A stretch of 64,000 bases of DNA. Source: Chloroflexi bacterium UBA6077. Its GTDB lineage: Bacteria > Chloroflexota > UBA6077. Position numbers and translations under genes: made by a program. Below the pieces are notes generated by a model. That model did no database searches. It was not told where the DNA came from and saw nothing but the letters and a program-made list of their open reading frames with translations. Within the stretch, counting starts at the first letter, position 1. Each line of letters opens with the position of its first letter. The stretch is taken from NCBI GenBank assembly GCA_002436065.1, contig DIXP01000098.1, forward strand, positions 16,420-80,419. Direction: 5' to 3'. Below, one piece after another: positions 26,032 to 33,619 of the stretch.

Positions 26032-26581
26032 GATCATCAGGCTGAGCCTGCCGCTGAAGCGGGACGAGGTGAAGAAGCTGAAGGCGGGCGATAGGGTGCT
26101 GCTCAACGGCCCGATGTTCACCGGACGCGATGCCGCCCATAAGCGGCTCCACGAGTTAGCGTCGGATGGAAAGGCGCTGCCCATCAGCATCCAGGACGAG
26201 ACGATCTTCTACGTAGGTCCGACACCTGCCCCGCCTGGCCGTCCAATCGGAGCCGCGGGACCCACCACCAGCTATCGAATGGACAGGTACGCGCCTCTCT
26301 TGCTGGACAGGGGGCTGCTGGGGATGGTAGGCAAGGGTCTCCGGAGCCAGGAGGTCAAGGACGCCATAGTCCGTAACGGCGCCGTCTACTTCGGCGCAAC
26401 GGGGGGCAGTGGTGCGCTCCTGGCCAAGTGCATCAAGTCCGCCGAGGTGGTTGCCTATCCCGAGCTTGGTACCGAGGCCATCCGGCGAATCGTGGTGGAG
26501 GACTTCCCTGTGATCGTCATCATCGATTCCGAGGGAAAGGACTTCTACGAGATCGGCCCGAAGCAGTACGCCAGGGTCTGA
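26024..26581 (+). CDS. Class I fumarate hydratase, beta (C-terminal) subunit
   Basis: 185 residues, matching the C-terminal half of single-chain class I fumarases: LKAGDRVLLNGPMFTGRDAAHKRL, YVGPTPAPPGRPIGAAGPTTSYRMD and the catalytic-loop region KAVYFGATGGSGAL-like. The ATG overlaps the alpha stop by eight bases, so equal synthesis by coupling is likely. A strong hairpin follows the stop. Confidence 0.93.
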   Translation: MDEIIRLSLPLKRDEVKKLKAGDRVLLNGPMFTGRDAAHKRLHELASDGKALPISIQDETIFYVGPTPAPPGRPIGAAGPTTSYRMDRYAPLLLDRGLLGMVGKGLRSQEVKDAIVRNGAVYFGATGGSGALLAKCIKSAEVVAYPELGTEAIRRIVVEDFPVIVIIDSEGKDFYEIGPKQYARV

Positions 26582-26593
26582 TCCACCGAACTG

Positions 26594-26623
26594 CTCCCTG
26601 TAGGCACCTTCGCCTACAGGGAG
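26594..26623 (+). terminator. Hairpin terminator after the fumarate hydratase genes
   Basis: Twelve-base perfect stem ctccctgtaggc / gcctacagggag with a six-base loop, 12 bases after the stop. No T-tract. Confidence 0.6.
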
Positions 26624-26695
26624 TGCTGGGGCGAGGCGCCGGCAAGAATCGGCGAGCGAGTTCGCGCAAGACGTTCTGCCCACTATCGTTTTATA

Positions 26696-26724
26696 TTGTA
26701 GCATCGCTACTGTAGCGTTATACT
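26696..26724 (+). promoter_or_regulatory. Promoter with embedded palindrome upstream of isocitrate dehydrogenase
   Basis: TTGTAG, 17 bases, TATACT. The spacer holds a perfect 13-base palindrome cgctactgtagcg (26705-26717), overlapping a second one, gtagcatcgctac (26699-26711). A repressor bound here would block RNA polymerase, so this is a plausible operator; the regulator is unknown. Confidence 0.55.
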
Positions 26725-26828
26725 GAGTTCATCCTCATTTGCTTCCGCTCGCGCAATGCTGAAGGGATGTGCATTACTGCTCCTGCTGTGGGGCTCATCC
26801 GGACGGGCGGAATACTGGAAGCAGTTCC

Positions 26829-27920
26829 ATGGCGTCACACAGAATCACCTTGATCCCTGGAGATGGTACCGGACCTGAGGTTGTCGAGGCGGCACGACGG
26901 GTCCTGGAAGCCACCGGTGTTTCCCTGGAGTGGGATCTTCAGCATGCGGGCAGTTTCGCTCAGGAGCGGTTCGGGATGCCGCTTCCCGAAGTGGTGGTGG
27001 CCTCCATTAGGCGAAATCGTGTTGCCCTGAAGGGCCCTGTTACCACTCCTGTGGCCAAAGGGTTCCGCAGCGTCAACGTCGCGTTGCGCCGTTCCTTCGA
27101 CCTCTACGCCTGCTTCAGACCCTGCAAGAGCTTCAAGGGCGCCCGCAGCCACTACGACAACGTCGACCTGGTGGTGATCCGTGAGAACATGGAGGACCTG
27201 TACTCGGGAGTAGAGGCGCCACGAGGTTCGGCGGAGGCATCCCGAATCCGGCAGTTGTGCCAGGAGTTAGGCATCGGCGGCATGCCCGAGGATGTTGGCA
27301 TAGGGGTCAAGTGGTACTCTGTATCCGGAACGCGGCGGCTGATGCAGTGGGCCTTTGAGTACGCCCGATCCTACCGGCGGCGCAAGGTCACGGTGGTCCA
27401 CAAAGGGAACATCCTGAAGCACACCGATGGGCTGTTCTTCCACGTGGCATCGGAGGTCGCCAAGCAGTTCCCCGATGTCGCCTTCGACGACCGGATAGTG
27501 GATAACCTCTGCCTTCAATTGGTGCAGAAGCCGGAGCTGTACGACGTACTGGTGCTTCCCAACCAGTACGGTGACATAGTGGCCGATCTCTGCGCCGGAC
27601 TGGTGGGTGGCCTGGGGATGGTGCCCGGAGCCTATTTCGGCGAGGGTGGCGTGGCGATATTTGAGCCGGTCCATGGAAGCGCTCCCAAGTACGCCGGCCA
27701 GAACAGGGTGAACCCCTCTGCCACCATACTCTGTGGTGTGCTGATGCTGCGGCATCTGGGGGAGATGGAGGCCGCCGACCGAGTGGAGCGCGCCTTCGCG
27801 AGCATCGTGGGCGAGGGTAGACAGGTCACCTACGATATGAAGCACACCCCCGGCGATTCCTCTGCAGTCGGCACCTCCCAATTCGCCGACGCTGTCATAG
27901 CAAGGATGAGGGAGATGTAG
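26829..27920 (+). CDS. NAD-type isocitrate / isopropylmalate dehydrogenase family enzyme
   Basis: 363 residues from ATG 26829 (ggaag upstream); the frame extends 60 bases further without support. Motifs: IPGDGTGPEVV, the substrate loop SVNVALRRSFDLYACFRPCKS, VVIRENMEDLYSGVE, the catalytic KGNILKHTDGLF, and the family signature NQYGDIVADLCAGLVGG with a C-terminal HGSAPKYAGQNRVNPSA. The NVALR and ENMEDLY loops favour isocitrate over isopropylmalate. Location after fumarase suggests a TCA role. No Lys/Tyr pattern typical of NADP enzymes was noticed, so NAD use is inferred. Confidence 0.87.
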   Translation: MASHRITLIPGDGTGPEVVEAARRVLEATGVSLEWDLQHAGSFAQERFGMPLPEVVVASIRRNRVALKGPVTTPVAKGFRSVNVALRRSFDLYACFRPCKSFKGARSHYDNVDLVVIRENMEDLYSGVEAPRGSAEASRIRQLCQELGIGGMPEDVGIGVKWYSVSGTRRLMQWAFEYARSYRRRKVTVVHKGNILKHTDGLFFHVASEVAKQFPDVAFDDRIVDNLCLQLVQKPELYDVLVLPNQYGDIVADLCAGLVGGLGMVPGAYFGEGGVAIFEPVHGSAPKYAGQNRVNPSATILCGVLMLRHLGEMEAADRVERAFASIVGEGRQVTYDMKHTPGDSSAVGTSQFADAVIARMREM

Positions 27921-27936
27921 TAAAATAGTCGTGAGT

Positions 27937-28009
27937 GCCGACGTAGCTCAATTGGCAGAGCAGTGGTTTTGTAAACCACCGGTTGCGGGTTCGAGTCCCA
28001 TCGTCGGCT
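27937..28009 (+). tRNA. tRNA-Thr (anticodon TGT)
   Basis: 73 bases forming a full cloverleaf: acceptor gccgacg / cgtcggc, D-arm gctcaattggcagagc, anticodon loop tttgtaa, T-arm gcgggttcgagtcccat. Anticodon TGT reads ACA codons. The CCA end is not fully encoded. It lies 16 bases after the dehydrogenase stop. A second threonine tRNA (GGT) is at 37995. Confidence 0.95.
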
Positions 28010-28019
28010 CCTAGCGTAA

Positions 28020-28052
28020 GGCCTCCCGGTAAGACTGGGAGGCCGTTCTTTA
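28020..28052 (+). terminator. Terminator after tRNA-Thr
   Basis: Eight-base perfect stem ggcctccc / gggaggcc with a nine-base loop, followed by gttcttta. Confidence 0.7.
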
Positions 28053-28084
28053 TGCTCTGCTATCCAGGGAGGCGATGCGAAGCA

Positions 28085-28387
28085 ATGGAACCAGCGGAGA
28101 AGGAGGCAGCGGAGGCATTGGCCATGGCAAAGGCAACGATAGAGGTTCCGGATGATCGCTGGGAGGAACTGCAGGCATACAAGGATCGGCTGAGCGAGCT
28201 GTTGCTCCTTGGGCTGTCGCAGATGAAGATCCAGGAAGCACTCCTGCTCTACCAACGCGGCCTTGTGTCCTTTGGCAGGGCCGCAGAACTGGCTGGGCTG
28301 CCTCAGGATGAGCTGGCGCTGCAGGCGCGGGCGTTCGGGGTATCCCCACGCTGGTCGGCGGAGATGGCCGAGGAAGAGGTCGCATGA
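28085..28387 (+). CDS. UPF0175 family protein, antitoxin-like
   Basis: 100 residues from ATG 28085, with ggaggcg upstream. The core ATIEVPDDRWEELQ, ALLLYQRGLVSFGRAAELAGL is the UPF0175 signature: a small helix-turn-helix-like protein commonly encoded directly before a DUF3368 PIN-domain protein, forming a putative toxin-antitoxin pair. The stop overlaps the next start (ATGA). The partner here is broken, so the antitoxin may be an orphan. It lies directly behind a tRNA gene, a usual integration neighbourhood. Confidence 0.85.
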   Translation: MEPAEKEAAEALAMAKATIEVPDDRWEELQAYKDRLSELLLLGLSQMKIQEALLLYQRGLVSFGRAAELAGLPQDELALQARAFGVSPRWSAEMAEEEVA

Positions 28388-28581
28388 TCGTCGTCTCCAA
28401 CTCCGGGCCATTGATGGCTTTGGGAAACGTGATTGTCCAGGGTTACCGGATGGGGCTGCTCCGGTTCGACGAATTGGAGACCGTGATCGAGGCGATTATG
28501 ACTAGAGACGACATATGGATCTCAGATGGGCTGTGCCGAGAGGTGATGGCCAGACTGAAGAACCCCAGCTTGCGGGAGTAG
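28384..28581 (+). pseudogene. DUF3368 PIN-domain toxin with collapsed centre
   Basis: 65 codons against about 150-165 in the family. The first 14 residues (MIVVSNSGPLMALG) are the canonical PIN beta-strand with the first catalytic Asp position replaced by Ser/Asn context. The remainder (GYRMGLLRFDELETVIEA, DDIWISDGLCREVM) matches the C-terminal end of DUF3368 proteins. About 90-100 central residues holding the other acidic residues are missing, in frame. It cannot be an active nuclease. It overlaps the UPF0175 stop by four bases. Confidence 0.75.
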
Positions 28582-28660
28582 ACATAGACACTGGACTCCG
28601 CCATTGCCGGCAAGAGAGCAATCGGTGCGAGCATAGGAGCACGTATCGGGGAGAGCACAG

Positions 28661-28813
28661 ACTACCGCCACAGTTGAACAGGCATTCAAGAACGTCGACG
28701 ACGTGCTCTGGAAGGAGGCCGGCTGCGCCACAGAACTCGATTACACCGAGCAGACCTCCTGGCTGCTCTTCCTGAAGTACCTTGATGCACGATCACTCGG
28801 CCCGGGATACTAA
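28661..28813 (+). pseudogene. N-terminal fragment of type I methylase HsdM
   Basis: The frame reads TVEQAFKNVDDVLWKEAGC and then ELDYTEQTSWLLFLKYLDA, the start of the N6_N domain of type I restriction methylases. After about 45 residues it breaks off at about 28786 and reaches a stop. No start codon remains in frame. Base composition is host-like up to the break and AT-rich after it, so this is the left edge of a replacement (see hsdR fragment at 29922). Confidence 0.8.
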
Positions 28814-28900
28814 CAAATAGTTGCCGGATTTCTGTCTTGACAATGGGGTACAGTGCGAGGGCGAGGGGCGAGGATAAAGAATTTAATGAGGTGAAAATGG

Positions 28901-29545
28901 TTGACAAAGCACATCATTGAAAAAATCGATTATGCCATTAAGTATATATGGATGCACCAAATTGCAGATGACTACAAGGAGTGTTCGATACTTAAAGAGG
29001 ATTCACTAAAAAATTCCTTCTACCATCATTTACGAAATGAGGTGGATTCTTTGTGCAGAGAAAATGATATCAGAATCTATACGGAGTTTAACGAAAAGGG
29101 CTTAAAAGCAAAGGGCTTAAGAACTGACATTGCTATCGTTTCATTGAAGCCTTCAGAAAACGATCACTGCTACTTAGGGGAGCGGATTGACGATGTGTTG
29201 GCTATAATTGAATTAAAATGCAGAGGTGATGGAAGTCCCGGAACGTCTGCAATTTATCGGGATGTTAACAAGACCAAAAATTACATAAAGAATTTCACAT
29301 TTCCCGAATGTCAGTATTATTTAGGAATCATACATGAATATAGCTATTCCTTTTCCGAACTGCACTGGCTTGACAAACGGCAATCAAATAATTGGGGAAG
29401 AGGTCGAGTGACAGAACTTAATGCCTGCTACTATGATGAATATGGCGAAAATGATATTGGCTTTTCAGTCTGCTCTTATAACGAACTGAACTCTGAGTTT
29501 AACTGTTGCAATTCGAGTGATATCCGGTTTGTAAGCATGGAGTAG
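28901..29545 (+). CDS. AT-rich foreign gene, PD-(D/E)XK nuclease-like
   Basis: 214 residues, TTG start preceded by gaggtg at seven bases. I do not recognise a named family. Asp76 in GLRTDIAIV and E104-L-K106 in AIIELKCRG have the spacing of a PD-(D/E)XK nuclease core (D-x27-ExK). The N-terminal part is helical and the C-terminus Cys/Asn-rich. Codon usage (aat, aaa, tta) and GC are far below the neighbours, showing recent transfer. It sits between the hsdM and hsdR scraps and could be a defence or mobile-element endonuclease. It lacks an obvious partner gene. Confidence 0.65.
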   Translation: MTKHIIEKIDYAIKYIWMHQIADDYKECSILKEDSLKNSFYHHLRNEVDSLCRENDIRIYTEFNEKGLKAKGLRTDIAIVSLKPSENDHCYLGERIDDVLAIIELKCRGDGSPGTSAIYRDVNKTKNYIKNFTFPECQYYLGIIHEYSYSFSELHWLDKRQSNNWGRGRVTELNACYYDEYGENDIGFSVCSYNELNSEFNCCNSSDIRFVSME

Positions 29546-29683
29546 CTATATGACGGGAATGCTCGTATTGTAATCATTTGAGGCATCTGTTTGGATAATT
29601 GGAGCCAGTCATATCGGCGTGCTTGACAAATTCCAATTTGCACGTTGGTATAACATCCCGGAAAAACAAATAGCTTGAGTCAA

Positions 29684-29706
29684 CTTCGGGCCAAGTTGGC
29701 CCGAAG
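29684..29706. other. Nine-base hairpin in the AT-rich insert
   Basis: cttcgggcc / ggcccgaag with loop aagtt, about 140 bases after the nuclease-like gene. No T-tract on the plus strand. Stretch 29546-29683 shows no open frame. Confidence 0.45.
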
Positions 29707-29822
29707 CGTCACGGATTAAAAGGCAAAAAACGGAGGACAAGGCATTTCACCTTATCCTTCGCTTTTTCATACCCTCAAACCCGCATAAATACAGGCTTTT
29801 CAAGTGTTAATCCGTGACGCTT
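29704..29822. repeat. 119-base element bounded by 16-base inverted repeats
   Basis: aagcgtcacggattaa (29704-29719) and its exact complement (29807-29822). The interior is AT-rich with a weaker inner hairpin (ggaggacaagg / ccttatcctt). The right arm lies inside the end of a truncated minus-strand gene. Size and structure resemble a small MITE-like element, but no target duplication was established. Confidence 0.5.
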
Positions 29823-29920
29823 GCCCCTTGTTTTTGCGGTATTTCTGCGCTCGTTTCGCGTCTGCTGCTTTTCGACCTTCTTCCCGGCATTTCACGGAAC
29901 AGTATGCCTTGCGCCCCTGA
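29800..29920 (-). pseudogene. C-terminal fragment of a foreign Cys-cluster protein
   Basis: Minus-strand frame reading GRKAYCSVKCREEGRKAADA and on to KYRKNKGQASRINT, then stop. YCSxxCRxxGR followed by a basic helix is typical of the tail of small zinc-binding proteins on mobile elements. The N-terminus is cut at the junction with the hsdR fragment, so the AT-rich insert was itself truncated on this side. Confidence 0.45.
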
Positions 29921-29921
29921 C

Positions 29922-30089
29922 ACACGGAAGAAGCTGCTGCTGGGACTTGCCGAGAAGGGGTTTGGCTACGATCAACTGGCGGAGATGCAGAGGATCATCG
30001 ACGCCGAGAAGAGCGACCTCTTCGATGTGCTGGCCTATGTGGCCTATGCCCAGCCGCAGTGTGACGGGCATCAACCTGAACCGGGCTAA
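29922..30089 (+). pseudogene. C-terminal fragment of type I restriction subunit HsdR
   Basis: The frame reads TRKKLLLGLAEKGFGYDQLA followed by EMQRIIDAEKSDLFDVLAYV, the conserved end of HsdR restriction subunits. It then loses frame (expected AxPxTR motif is shifted) and stops. Everything from HsdM residue about 45 through hsdS to this point, normally 5-6 kb, is replaced by the about 1.1 kb AT-rich insert. Confidence 0.8.
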
Positions 30090-30119
30090 CAGGGGCGCTG
30101 CAACGAACAGCAATTCTGC

Positions 30120-31985
30120 CTACTGCCCAGCGGCGATGCGTCCCCCCCTTACCAGAAAGGCAACGGCCGCTTCGTTGGGCTCCTCGCCTTCACGGCCGGG
30201 GTCTCCACCCCCGTCGCTCTCTTGAAGCACGTTGAGGGGGTCGGCGACTGACCTCAGTACGTACTCCCCATCCGGCAGGGGAGCCGTCCCCACGTCCACC
30301 CACTGGTCGGCGAGCCTCCAGGTGTACACATCGCCCCATCCCACGGAGATGCCCTGCACCGAGCGCCCACACTGGGTTGGATAGACGGACGAGGAGGGGC
30401 TGCCGGGCAGTTCCTCCACCTTGACGAGGTCCATCAGGCAGAAGCCCGTCTTCTCCATCTGCCAGTCTGGCGTGCCCTGCGTCCTCCCGCTGCCCAGCCA
30501 CGCGCTGTAGTTCGCCATGCGCCACAGCTCGTAGCGGGCAAAGCCCTCGATATGCCAGTGCTCGTGGTCTTCGTGGAACTCGAAGTTGCCGGAGGGGATG
30601 TCCACGTAGCCCCCCGCGTTGTCGTAAACGCGCTGCAGGACCCGCGCCTCGGTACTCGAGGTCTCTCGCACCTCCAGCGGCCCTTCTCCAGCATTCCAGA
30701 TGGTGTTGGAGAAGCGAACCAGGTGGTGTGTAGTCCCGTCGACGGTTTCAGTCCCGAGTTGGAGGTCCTCGGGGACAAGGGTGCGCAGGTCCGGATAGAG
30801 CAGTTGCTGGCCCTGAAGAGGACCGATCTGGAAGGCGCGGAGATCCGGGCCGAGCGGCCCCTGGGCAGCCGCAGGTCCGATCCGGAGGATGCGGTCGTCA
30901 TCGGGTCCAGGCGACCCTCTGCCATCCCGATTGCTCGTGGCCACGTACAGCGCGCCATCTGGGCCAAGAACAACGTCCCGCAGCCGGCCATACTCTCCCT
31001 GGTAGAGCCTCTCCTGCTCCAGCACGCGAGAGGGATCCCCCGGGTCCAGCCGGATGCGGTGCAGATGCTCCCCCCGTAGGGTAGTGAAGAAGAGGTCACC
31101 CGTCCACTGTGGGATCGCCTCATGGTTGTAGAAGACCGCTCCGGTCGGTGCGATGGCAGTGGAGTACACGACAAGGGGGGCGTTGAAGCCGCCGTGCTGC
31201 TCGCCCTCTGCCTGCGGCCAACCATAGTTGCCACCTGCCTCGATCAGGTTCACCTCGTCGTTCCCCGTGGGTCCATGCTCGGTGGCGTAGAGTCGCCCGG
31301 TCCGAGGTTGCCACGCCAGCCCCTGCGGGTTCCTGTGGCCAAGGGAGTAGACCGGTGAGTTGGGGAAAGGGTTGTCCTGGGGTGTCGATCCATCCCGGGC
31401 TATCCGCAGGATCTTGCCGGACAGCGACTGGGGGTCCTGGGCGGTTTCGGAACTCGCGGCGTCTCCAGTGGTGATGTAGAGCAGGCCATCGGGACCGAAC
31501 TTGACTCGCCCGCCGTTATGGATGTTGGCCCCTGGGATGCCGTCCAGCAGCACGGAGTCCTCACTTGCCCTGTCGCCGTCCAGCCGTAGGCGTGCGACCC
31601 GGTTGAGCGTTCCCTCCCCACCTTGATAGCTGTACATAACGTAGAGGTAGGGCTGATCCGGGAAGCCGGGGTCTACGGCCAACCCCATCACACCACCCTC
31701 GGCCGTCTCCTGGACGGGCAACGTGATTACCGGACTCTCAAGAAGATTGCCATCTTTCACCACCCGCACCCGCCCGGGCCGTTCCGTGAAGAACAGCCGT
31801 CCGTCGGGGGCAAAGGCCAGGGCCCATGGTGTATCGAGGTTGGTAACCACTGGGCTCACGGTCAGCCCAGGTTCGGTCTGTGAGGGCGAGGCGGGGTCGA
31901 TAGTTCGAGCGGTTGGTGCGGCACAGGCTACAAGTAGTATCGTCGCCAGGGCGAAGGCCGCCAGCTGCGCCGTTTGTCTCACCAT
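30120..31985 (-). CDS. Lipoprotein fusion: PQQ sugar dehydrogenase propeller plus lysyl oxidase domain
   Basis: 621 residues. Lipobox LLVAC with Cys21, so exported and lipid-anchored. Residues about 40-370 form a glucose/sorbosone dehydrogenase (YliI/GSDH) six-bladed propeller: DTPWALAFAPDGRLFFTERPG, NIHNGGR (His156), SLGHRNPQGLAW (His217-Arg218), YATEHGPTGNDEVN, and RLRDVVLGPDGALYVATSNRDG. Residues about 375-600 form a bacterial lysyl-oxidase domain with the copper motif HEDHEHWHIEGFARYEL (471-487) and Cys516/Cys539. Both parts would be quinone/copper oxidoreductases. Substrates are unknown. The next gene on the strand is galK, 179 bases upstream. Confidence 0.88.
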   Translation of the reverse strand: MVRQTAQLAAFALATILLVACAAPTARTIDPASPSQTEPGLTVSPVVTNLDTPWALAFAPDGRLFFTERPGRVRVVKDGNLLESPVITLPVQETAEGGVMGLAVDPGFPDQPYLYVMYSYQGGEGTLNRVARLRLDGDRASEDSVLLDGIPGANIHNGGRVKFGPDGLLYITTGDAASSETAQDPQSLSGKILRIARDGSTPQDNPFPNSPVYSLGHRNPQGLAWQPRTGRLYATEHGPTGNDEVNLIEAGGNYGWPQAEGEQHGGFNAPLVVYSTAIAPTGAVFYNHEAIPQWTGDLFFTTLRGEHLHRIRLDPGDPSRVLEQERLYQGEYGRLRDVVLGPDGALYVATSNRDGRGSPGPDDDRILRIGPAAAQGPLGPDLRAFQIGPLQGQQLLYPDLRTLVPEDLQLGTETVDGTTHHLVRFSNTIWNAGEGPLEVRETSSTEARVLQRVYDNAGGYVDIPSGNFEFHEDHEHWHIEGFARYELWRMANYSAWLGSGRTQGTPDWQMEKTGFCLMDLVKVEELPGSPSSSVYPTQCGRSVQGISVGWGDVYTWRLADQWVDVGTAPLPDGEYVLRSVADPLNVLQESDGGGDPGREGEEPNEAAVAFLVRGGRIAAGQ

Positions 31986-32099
31986 CGTTCCGCCCCCGGA
32001 TTAGTAGTGCCGGCAAGCGATGCCGAGCCTTGCCGGCCGATCGCTTCGATTCCGCAGATGTGGGGCCAGGCGAATGGCGGGAGCAGAGCAACTGGACGG

Positions 32100-32130
32100 C
32101 GGGCGAGCCGCCCGCGCTCCCGGCAGGCGG
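32100..32130. repeat. GC-rich interspersed repeat, copy 1
   Basis: A 31-base unit (gccgcccgcgctccc core) in the gap between galK and the fusion lipoprotein gene; 28 of 31 bases match 48210-48240 near uvrA. Confidence 0.6.
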
Positions 32131-32164
32131 CTTCGCCACCTATCAGGATCAATTTGGCCAGGTA

Positions 32165-33352
32165 TTAAGGGATTGGTACGGGATGTAAGGCAGCGCCGCC
32201 AGTCGACCGACAGCAGTGGCTCCTCGCCGGCCTGCCGGTGCGACGACGGTACTCCTCGACCACTCGATCCTGGAAGGTCTCGAGTGAGCCCCATTCCACC
32301 AGGTTTACCGTGCAGCCCCCGAAGCCTGCCCCCGTCAGCCTCGCCCCGAACGTGCCCGGCGTGTCGTAAGCCAACTCCACCAGCAGGTCCAGTTCGGGAG
32401 TGCTCACCTCGTAATCGTCCCGCAGGCTTCGATGCGATTCGCCCATCAGGGCACCGGCCTTCGCCGTCTGCTGGTTGCGCACGGCGTCGGCGAAGCGCAG
32501 TACCCGACGGTTCTCGGTTACCACATGCCTGGACCGCCGGAGGAGGCGAGGAGGCAGCCTGTCGGACAGGGAGTCCAACTGCTCCGGAGTCACGTCTCGG
32601 AGGTTGCGCGCGTCCGCGGGGAGCCAGGGAAGCAGTAGCTCCATTGCCTTCGCCACCTCGCTTCGCCTCTCCTGGTATGCGGAGTGGGCTAGTTCGCGGC
32701 TGACTCCACTTTCCACCACGACCAGCGCGACCCCCTGCTCCCGCAAGCCCAGTGGGACCGGCTCCGCCTCCAGGCTGCGACAGTCGATCAGGAGCGCGTG
32801 GTCCTCGATCGCCAGGGCGGAGATGTACTGGTCCATGATCCCGCAAGGGACTCCCACGAAGCCCGTTTCCGCCTGGTGGGCGATCCGAGCAGTTTCCCTG
32901 GGTGCAAGCGCGACACCGGCGATGCCTACCATGGCGATGGTTGCCGCTACCTCCAGCGCAGCCGAGGAGCTAAGGCCGACGCCCATCGGCACGCTGCTCT
33001 GGATAGCCAGGTCCACGGGTAACATTGGGTGCCCGGCCTCGCCGAGCGCCCATGCCACACCCCGCAGATAGTTGCTCCAAGGGCGGACCGTGCTGGACTG
33101 CAATCGCAATGGGTCGAATTCCGCGCCCTCTCGTAGATCCACCGCCCACAACCGGGAGGTGCTGCCCTTTGCCGGCGCCGCTGCCACCAGTGCCGTGCGG
33201 TCTATAGCAACGGGGAACACGAAGCCGTCACTGTAATCGGTGTGCTCACCAATCAGATTGACCCTGCCCGGGGCCTGTGCCAACAGAGTGGGACTGTACC
33301 CAAAGCGATCTCGGAAAGCTCGGACTATCCGCTGCTGCTGTTCGCCGAACAA
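32165..33352 (-). CDS. galK: Galactokinase
   Basis: 395 residues, GHMP kinase family. Signature APGRVNLIGEHTDYSDGFVFP at about 27-47, ATP motif SSVPMGVGLSSSAALEVA near 125, and C-terminal GARLTGAGFGGCTVNLV. It phosphorylates galactose for the Leloir pathway; galT and galE are not nearby. The extreme C-terminus (SHCCRSTGGAALHPVPIP) is slightly longer than usual but in frame. Likely linked to use of the sugars released by enzymes such as the GH38 mannosidase, which is an inference. Confidence 0.95.
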   Translation of the reverse strand: MFGEQQQRIVRAFRDRFGYSPTLLAQAPGRVNLIGEHTDYSDGFVFPVAIDRTALVAAAPAKGSTSRLWAVDLREGAEFDPLRLQSSTVRPWSNYLRGVAWALGEAGHPMLPVDLAIQSSVPMGVGLSSSAALEVAATIAMVGIAGVALAPRETARIAHQAETGFVGVPCGIMDQYISALAIEDHALLIDCRSLEAEPVPLGLREQGVALVVVESGVSRELAHSAYQERRSEVAKAMELLLPWLPADARNLRDVTPEQLDSLSDRLPPRLLRRSRHVVTENRRVLRFADAVRNQQTAKAGALMGESHRSLRDDYEVSTPELDLLVELAYDTPGTFGARLTGAGFGGCTVNLVEWGSLETFQDRVVEEYRRRTGRPARSHCCRSTGGAALHPVPIP

Positions 33353-33431
33353 GGTCTGTTCCTCCTGGATAGGGCTCTCTCACGCTATTCTACCACCCGT
33401 TGGCCTGCGGTCTAAGCGGTCCATCAACAAA

Positions 33432-33541
33432 ATGGGCTCCACAAATGTAGCCGCAACCTTCAGGTTGCGCGTAGCCAGTTGCCCTAGAGGCGGCTTGCCC
33501 ACGAGGTACGCGCAGGCTGAAGCCTGCGGCTACAATGTGCC
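33432..33541. repeat. 100-base palindromic interspersed repeat, copy A
   Basis: Ends atgtagccgca and tgcggctacaat are inverted; inside are ttcaggttgcgcg, cggcttgccca and gaggtacgcgc blocks. Copies B (51354-51444, same orientation) and C (58205-58316, opposite orientation, sharing even the flank atgggctccacaaatgtagcc) are about 80-90 percent identical by eye. No open frame or transposase inside. Confidence 0.8.
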
Positions 33542-33619
33542 GCGGACTTAGTGGATGCGCCACTGAGGCACGGGTATTGCGCCTACCAAGTAGCAGAAGC
33601 GTTCCTGGAGAGCTGCCTG

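Noticed and set aside
32165..32260. Possible frameshift at the galK 3-prime end
   Set aside because: The C-terminal residues looked odd, but alternative frames do not restore a better match and the core C-terminal motifs are already present, so the gene is treated as intact.
33445..33536. CRISPR-like array
   Set aside because: The repeats near 33445, 51354 and 58205 are single dispersed copies about 7-18 kb apart, with no regular spacers and no cas genes.
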